Below are positions 57,827 to 64,000 of a stretch of DNA of 64,000 bases, in pieces. The stretch lies in NCBI GenBank assembly GCA_024305745.1, contig JAHRBS010000004.1, positions 2,356,001 to 2,420,000 on the forward strand, written 5' to 3'. The notes beneath the pieces are model-generated. The model had not been told where the DNA came from. It saw only the letters and a program-made list of their open reading frames with translations, and did not search any database. Position 1 is the first letter of the stretch; every line of letters starts with the position of its first letter. The stretch comes from Polyporus tsugae (Eukaryota > Basidiomycota > Agaricomycetes > Polyporales > Polyporaceae). Position numbers and translations under genes: made by a program.

Positions 57827-60407
57827 TTAGCTCTTCAAGTTAAATCTGCGCCTTTTCGCCTGAATCCACCAGTACCGGACGATGCTCGAGTAGACGATGA
57901 CGACTACAACCGCAGCGGAGAGAACGATTGCGAATACGTTGTACTTGGTGCCAGCGAGATCGTTGTGGGGCACATTCACGTTCATAGAGAATAGACCTAG
58001 AAAGATATGAGGACATGAAGCCCTATTCAGTGGACGAAACTCCTACCAATGAGCGTCTGCACGCAAACAACACCAAGGGAAATAATGGTTAGGAATATAA
58101 TGGCCTTGTCGCTATCCGATTTCGCTCTGTTGACGGAGAAACGAAGCTGCGAGAGGAACGTCGGATGTGACTGGCTGAGCAACCTTTCGTAGTGCGCGAG
58201 CGACTGCTGGAGAGTCAGGATGTGGTCTGGGACATGGATGGCTGATTAGTCACGTAATCTGCAATAAGGCATGCGCAAATTACCTTGGACATCCCCCATA
58301 TACACGAAGATGTCTAGATCATCCTCCGATCCCGTTCCCAGGCCCCATTCACCCCTGGTCAGCAACCGTTTCTTCACCTGCGCTACGACTTCGGACTTGA
58401 CCGCCAAAAAGCGAGCCAAGGATGTGTTAAGTCTGCGGATACGTGCCATACGAGACACGGTGCTAGTGGGGTGATGGTATCCTGGAGCCTTGGTATCGAC
58501 GGCCTTGAAACGAGGAATAGAAGCGAATAGCTCCCCGATCCAGCGCTTGGCCCGACGCATGATCATTGGGAACCTAGGAGAGACGAAGCGGAGTCGCGAT
58601 CCGACGGACCTGATCGAAGTCGCTTTGGTGAGGCGGGGCAGGGAAGGTGGCTCCTTCTCGTCCAGGTCTGCGCTTGGGGATTTCTCGTTTAACGTTGCGC
58701 GGCCGGACCCGAAGGACGATTGGTCTAGTATCGCCGAAGATGCATCGTCGGCGACACCGCCTTGTTCACCAGCTGAGAAAATATGTCGTTCCATCTCGGA
58801 AACCTCCTTTTCTATGATCTCCAGATACGGGAAATATGAGTCGACGATTGAATCTAGCAGGCCGTGGGCAATCCAGTCTGTGTTCGGGATATTAGCTACC
58901 TTTTTTTCCCCACAACAGTAGCAGGAAACATACCAGATGAGGCGTTGGTACTCTCATCGAGCAGCATTATCCGATGTCGGACTCGGTCTATGTGCTCTGC
59001 GTGCGGAAACAAAATCAATTCCCCAAGCTGCCCAAGGGACTTCTGTACATACCTTCAATATCAGCGAAATGGAACTGAAAGAGGTTGTGAGCATAGCCAT
59101 CAACGGCAAGCGGTGAGACATTATACTTACAGAACAAATCCCTCCACGAAAGACTACGAGATACATGTTGACCTCTCCCACAATGCCCTCGTCATCTGCA
59201 TTCGCCGCATCCTCGCTGAGAATGTTCCGCAACCGCTCCCTGGTCTTCCGACTCTCGATGGCGCGGAACGATACGAAGTAGTACCCAAGCCTAGGAAATA
59301 GCTCCAGCTTCTCGCGTGGATCCTGCGTCAGGATATCCTCCAACGTCAAAGGATGCAGACCCAGCAACTGTTTTGGACTGGTTTCAGTGTCTATCGTCGT
59401 CATGAAGAGAACAGCACGGGACGCACCTTGCCAATCTGGCACATATCCTCCCAGGATGGAGAGGACACGTCAAGCCACCATGCTTTGGCCATGCGCTGGG
59501 GTTCAAGCTGGATGGTGGCCGGTTTGGGTGGGGGCAGCACGGTAGAAGTCTGAACGACAGGTGGCTTCTGCTTACCCTTGCCCTCCTTCTCCTTGCGCGT
59601 GGTACTGGACGCCGGAAGGGTAGGTGTCGATCGCGCAACTGCCGACTCATCCGACAGCATATAATCCTGGAACGGGAGAGAGACGGCGCACATGGGAGGC
59701 GAAGAGCTGGGAATAGGTGGCAAAGAGGGAGGTAAAGGCAGAGGATCCGTCCGCACACGATGAGCCTTCGCGCGCTCCCTGAGGACTACGTTCAATCGTG
59801 CAGTGACTTCGTCCAGGTCCGTGGTGCGGAAAATGGGATCTTGGTTGACGAGCGCGATACGCGCCGCCCTCCGTTCTGCAGCAGCGTGTGACTTCGCCGC
59901 AGCGGGAAGGAGTTTGGGCGTATAGAAGACGAACCCACGGGGTATGGTGCGGAGGTCTTCACGAGCTCGGATGCGCGCAACGATCTCCCGCTCTGACCTT
60001 ACGTTATGGATCGTAGTCGCGATGCTGCGTGGGCGACGTTTTCGCCTCCGCGTTGTCTGGGACTTGCCGGAGGAATAAGAGGTGGAGGAAGACGATGAGG
60101 ACAGACTTGAACTAGATAGCCACGCGCGAGCCCATCGCGAAATAGCATGCTCTACTCCTGCAGAAATCGCGCCGAGACGGCCTCGAAAGACGGACGCGCT
60201 TGAGCTGGAACTGGATGAAGAGGTGGTGGGGACCGGGGAAGGTGTCCTGGGAGGCATAGATGTGGGAGGGGTACCGCGATAAATATCATGGTCTTCGCGT
60301 TCGGGGTCCGAGCCATCTGTGAGGTCGACAGGGCTTTGGACGTGGCCGTACACTTCGGCGGGTTGGTGAGGTTGGAAGGAGGAACCAGGTTCGTCCTGGG
60401 ACGACAT
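57827..60407 (-). CDS. CorA/MIT-type magnesium transporter with SMN in place of GMN
   Basis: Seven exons (minus: 60407-59427, 59367-59131, 59074-59053, 58996-58934, 58877-58284, 58226-58047, 57996-57827) give 748 residues. A long Ser/Arg/Pro-rich N terminus (about 300 residues) precedes the CorA core: LGLHPLTLEDILTQDPREKL, FPRLGYYFVSFRAIE, then DRVRHRIMLLDES and the coiled stalk. Two C-terminal helices follow (AIIFLTIISLGVVCVQTLI and NVFAIVLSAVVVVIVYSSIV). At the end of the first helix the family signature reads LFSMNVNVP, so Gly of GMN is Ser696. The size and long cytosolic N terminus suit the fungal Mnr2/Alr group of vacuolar or plasma-membrane Mg channels. Confidence 0.92.
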
Positions 60408-60680
60408 GCTGAAGGGAGGTGTACAGACACACAGTCCAGCTGGGGTGGGGCCTCTGGGTCGCCTACATTAAGGGCCGCGCGGCGATATGATGTGGAGCAG
60501 CGAGGGAGCTAAGTACATGCAAGTTGAGCGAAAGATTTAAGATACTCGTCCAGTAGCCGCCCGCTGTGCCCACACACATGTCCCCATAGCCGCCCCTCAC
60601 AACATTCTGACGTCGACGCCATCTCCGACTACCTCACTATCTATACGACGGTATGTAGACAGGACAGCCAATAAACAGCT
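60408..60680. other. short intergenic: CorA promoter and RRP36 3' flank
   Basis: About 270 bp between two minus-strand genes. No gene seen. Confidence 0.55.
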
Positions 60681-62157
60681 TCAAGATGGCCTGGGGCGTT
60701 TCCGAGACCCGCCCTCGCCTCCAGGATGCCGACGTTTCAGACGGGCAGGTCCTTCGCCCGCCCCATTCCTCGACCCTGACCGCGGTCCCGGCGCAAACGG
60801 TCGCCTCTTCTTTTCCTTCTGGTTCACCTTCTTCTGCTTCTTCTCGATCGCCTTGCGCACCGCACCCCTTCCACCCGTCTCCGCAAGGGCGTCATACTTC
60901 GCGCGTAGTAGCAGTTCCTTCTTATCCGCTGCATCGCAAGTGCATGGTCAGCTATTACCGTCGCCGCACCTTCCGTTAACGTACCATCCTTCATGTACCA
61001 CGCCGCCTTGCCTTGTTTCTGTTTCTCTCGCTCCTCCTTGGCGATCTTCTTGAGGGCTTCTAGCTCGACCTTTTCCCGACGATCCTTGTTCACCAGGCTC
61101 TCCGCGCGTTTGACAGCACGCTCCAATCGGTCGACCTCCGCTTCTCGCTCCTCGCGGAGATCCCGCGGAGAGTTGGTAAGCAATTTGCGAGCACGCTTGA
61201 GATTGTCTCTCAGTGTGCCCAGTTCTTCCTGGTGCATGTCGGAGAGGAAGCCGTATTGGTTTTGGAACCGTTTCGCGTCAAATTCTCCAGTAACTTGGAG
61301 GAACCGTGGATCACGGGGTACCTGACAGAAAGTGGTGAGTGAAGAGCACGTAGGGCTGAAGAGTGTGAATGCATACCGATTTCTCTTCCGTAACAAACCT
61401 TGAACGTGATACAGGTCTCTTTGAGGACATTTCCATAGGACTACGACGCAAATTAGCTATGCGACCTCAAATCACCCAACATGTTACACACGCATGCTTG
61501 TTCTTGCGCTTCGGCACTTCTTTCTTTTGCCGACTTGGCCTCTCCTTTTCCTTGCCCTTGTCCAGACGTTGTACCTCAGTGTAGGGTTCCTCTTCAGGTT
61601 CCGATATATCCGAAGGGCCCTCTCCTTCAGAATCTGAGACGGCAGAGGCTAGTGCTAAAGCCTTCTGTGCCTTCCGCAAAACACCGAAGGGTAGCGACTG
61701 CAAACCTGCTTGCTGAAAGAGAGCACAGTCCAGGCGAAGAGTGCCAGAACAGAAGCGAGCGACATACCAAGCGGGACTTGTGTGCCTCTTCGTCCACGTC
61801 ATTCTGGGATTCTTGTTCGGACACTTCGTCTAACTCTTCATCGTCCACCCATTGCGCCACGCGCGGAGCATCTGGTTCCGGCTCGTCTCCTGCATCGAGG
61901 TCGTCTTCAAGACCGTCCTCTTCGCTCTCAGAACGCGAGGAGCAAGCACCAGAGGGATCTCCTTCGAAGAATTCTTCAGAGGCAGAGTCTACGGAAGACG
62001 CTTCCGACTCAGGTTCTTCGGGGTAGGCTTTGCGTTGAAGCTTTGGACTGCTGGCGGATTTTCCACGGGAAACCGGCGGGGCTGGTTTCGCTTTGATTGG
62101 GGATATTATGGCATTCTGTGGCGGCCTCCTGGAAGTGGGGCGGGGTCTGCGAGGCAT
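60681..62157 (-). CDS. rrp36: rRNA biogenesis protein RRP36
   Basis: Five exons (minus: 62157-61768, 61697-61492, 61440-61377, 61321-60985, 60928-60681) give 414 residues. The first 200 residues are basic then very acidic (runs of Glu and Asp), as in nucleolar proteins. The RRP36 domain follows: SSKRPVSRSRFVTEEK, PRDPRFLQVTGEFDAKRF, then a long Arg/Lys/Glu helix. The C terminus is Lys/Arg-rich. RRP36 is part of the small-subunit processome needed for early cleavages of pre-rRNA. The splice to SRLSLPFGVL uses an acceptor eight bases downstream of a first AG, to keep the frame. Confidence 0.92.
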
Positions 62158-62670
62158 ATCGCTGTCAGAATTAACGGAAGGGTGAAGGCGAGGTGGGGGA
62201 CAACGGGCAGCTGACAGTCCTGGTCAAGGCGAGCGCCATCGGATAGATCGCCCTGAACGGGTAAAACGCCTATCAGATAAGATAATGCCGGGTTGATATC
62301 GCCTAAACGTGACCGTGTCGAACTCGCTGCCGCTGGGGTGTGCATGCTTGGAAGTCGGCAGCTTCGTCTGGCTCTCGTCTTGCTCCGCAACGCAGACACA
62401 TCATACATCGACTCGGTGCACACGAGCTCGGCCGATAGATTGCCCACACGGTGCGAATCACATACTTTTACCCGCTCAGCAAGCTCACTTCCAACCCAAA
62501 CTCAATGCTGCGGCTAACTCGCCCAATGGCGACACGCAAAGCCCATCTCAGCTTATTGGCTTATCCCATCGTCGCAGGTGTGTGACGCATATAAGGACAC
62601 CCTCCAAACATCTTCAGCTCTTGGCCACGGTCGCTCCCACACCGCACACACAACCTTATCTCCTGTAACC
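62158..62670. promoter_or_regulatory. divergent promoter of RRP36 and FMN reductase
   Basis: About 510 bp. A TATAAG element at 62590-62595 lies about 76 bp before the reductase ATG. Nothing else seen. Confidence 0.5.
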
Positions 62671-63261
62671 ATGTCCAAAGTCGCGCTCATCATGGGCAGC
62701 CTCCGCCGGCCAGGCAACGGCATCGGCATCGCGAACTGGCTCACCCCCATCCTCCGCAACGGCCTCGACCACACCGACGTCGTCTTCCTCGACTCTACAA
62801 AACCCCCTCTCCCCCTCGGCCCCATCATCGACAGCTCTCACGTCCCAGCGGACATCCGCGACCCCACGAAGCACCCGAACCCCAAAGTGCGCGAGTTCGC
62901 GTCGTTCATCACCTCGTGCAATGGCTTCGTCTTCCTCTCGCCGGAATACAATGGCTCGTACTCCGGCGAGATGAAGAACACGCTTGACCACCTCTACTGG
63001 GAATGGCTGAAGAAGCCGGCCTTGGTCATCACGTACGGTGGAGGCGGTGGCACCCGTGCCGCCATGCAGCTTCGGGGGCTCTTGGAGGGACCGTTCAAGA
63101 TGAAGTTGGCCGAGAAGGCTGTTGCCATCAAGTGGCCAAAGGGCGCCGACACCGTGCCTTCTGAGGGAGAGGTACCTGAATGGCTTCGAGGGTTCGAACC
63201 CGATGTGTTGGAGGCCCTAGAAGAGTTCAAGCGTTTGCTGGCGGTGAACACCTCCACATGA
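62671..63261 (+). CDS. NADPH-dependent FMN reductase family flavoprotein
   Basis: A single exon of 196 residues, the only complete intronless gene in the window. The flavodoxin-like fold is clear: KVALIMGSLRRPGNGIGIAN binds the FMN phosphate, and FVFLSPEYNGSYSGEMKNTL with DHL is the family signature. The family includes azoreductases, quinone reductases and chromate reductases. It probably passes electrons from NAD(P)H to quinones or small aromatic compounds, in the cytosol. ATG 62671 follows a TATA element and a CT-rich leader. An in-frame upstream ATG at 62578 falls before the TATA element, so it is not used here. Confidence 0.93.
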   Translation: MSKVALIMGSLRRPGNGIGIANWLTPILRNGLDHTDVVFLDSTKPPLPLGPIIDSSHVPADIRDPTKHPNPKVREFASFITSCNGFVFLSPEYNGSYSGEMKNTLDHLYWEWLKKPALVITYGGGGGTRAAMQLRGLLEGPFKMKLAEKAVAIKWPKGADTVPSEGEVPEWLRGFEPDVLEALEEFKRLLAVNTST

Positions 63262-63390
63262 TGGGTTGCTGGTACGTCCGGTCGTCGTTCATAACGCAGC
63301 GATCCACCCTAATGCGAACTATACAAGAAACCAATATTCAGACGCCCAAGATATATACAGGATAATGTAGCATCGCGGTCGTAGCTGTCA

Positions 63391-64000
63391 TTAGATCGTC
63401 GAGTCCATAGATTTCTTGCCCTTCTCATCCCCGTTCAGCTCGTTCCGCTTCCACGACCTTTGGGCATTCGCTGCCCCATCCGCCTCCAACAACACATATT
63501 TCCCGTTCTCCAGACGCACGTCCAATGACAGACCCTGCGACGCCTCGCCCGTCCGCCAAAGAGGACTGACCCCAAACCAGACCGCGAGTTTAGACAAAAA
63601 CCGCCGTTGGTGGGGTTTTTGCTTGTGGATGGGGTCGTCCAGGATGCCTTCCCAGCGGTAGGTCGGCCGAGCGCGGATCTCCCCGTCGTCGTACTCTGTC
63701 CCTCCCCCAGTCCCAAGCGTGGAAGGGCGAGGGAGCGTCTGGAGGTCGATGTCTTCCATGTCGAGCTCTGAAGCGTCGTCCCCGAGATGGAAGATGATGG
63801 CCTAGACGAACCCGTCGTAAGAGACTTTCGAACGTGGGACCCAAGCGACTGTGACTCACTCCATCCATGCCATGGTACACGACGTCGTTCATGCGGAGGT
63901 ACATCTTGTTCAGGAATCCGGCATGGAAGAAGTCGAAGAACTTGGGTTTCTTGTTCAGCAAACCGCGCTGGGTGAGGATGTTCTCCAGCGCTGCTCTGGG
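63391..64000 (-). CDS. unrecognised protein, C-terminal part (5' end outside window)
   Basis: Two exons are visible (minus: 64000-63860, partial, and 63801-63391), giving the last 183 residues. The splice (GVT-free junction YHGMDG|AIIFHLGDD) is in phase. The protein is rich in Phe, Lys and Arg (KKPKFFDFFHAGFLNKMYLR, then RRFLSKLAVWFGVSPLWR) and ends with a basic tail. I do not recognise the family. No membrane segment long enough to span is evident. The missing N terminus prevents a better call. Confidence 0.7.

Noticed and set aside
1..64000. Search by eye for tRNA genes, CRISPR arrays, transposase or reverse-transcriptase genes
   Set aside because: T-loop-like strings (for example near 63190) lie inside coding exons without a cloverleaf; no spaced repeats or mobile-element protein motifs were seen.

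Overview
The window is nuclear DNA of a filamentous basidiomycete, most likely an agaricomycete. Nearly every gene is cut by several short introns of about 50-70 nt (GT..AG, many with a CTGAC-like branch site near the acceptor). The gene set is fungal: an STE3-like receptor tail, a PPZ phosphatase, RTA1-like proteins, a D-serine dehydratase, GT31, PEX16 and mucin-like membrane proteins. I saw no transposon, CRISPR array, tRNA or rRNA. All gene models were built by hand from splice signals and reading phase. Where a total length is given, the exons sum to an exact number of codons.

Layout. 0-5 kb: tail of a putative STE3-type receptor, ribosomal protein uS17 (S11), PPZ phosphatase. 5-12.8 kb: secreted subtilisin-like protease, SLC35F-type transporter, mitochondrial bL36, dihydrofolate reductase, first RTA1-like protein. 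14-24.7 kb: TPR-less SGT1-like cochaperone, glutathione transferase, GT31 glycosyltransferase, an unrecognised membrane protein, a CsbD-domain protein. 25-36 kb: two paralogous Ser/Thr-rich single-pass membrane proteins flanking an MDR oxidoreductase and an isochorismatase-like hydrolase. 37-45 kb: Rab4, second RTA1-like protein, D-serine dehydratase divergent from an alpha/beta hydrolase. 46-52.4 kb: RBM39-type splicing factor, then a KARI-like enzyme, an SDR and a cupin packed together. 52.9-64 kb: PEX16, an unrecognised coiled-coil protein, a CorA-type Mg transporter with an altered GMN signature, RRP36, an FMN reductase, and a protein running off the right edge.

Most of the window is housekeeping and membrane or stress biology with no operon-like logic. 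Possible functional groupings are the KARI-like/SDR/cupin trio and the D-serine dehydratase/hydrolase pair, which shares a 380-bp divergent promoter. The membrane-protein paralogues and the altered CorA signature are the most unusual features. No clearly new multi-gene system was found; the findings list the best leads.
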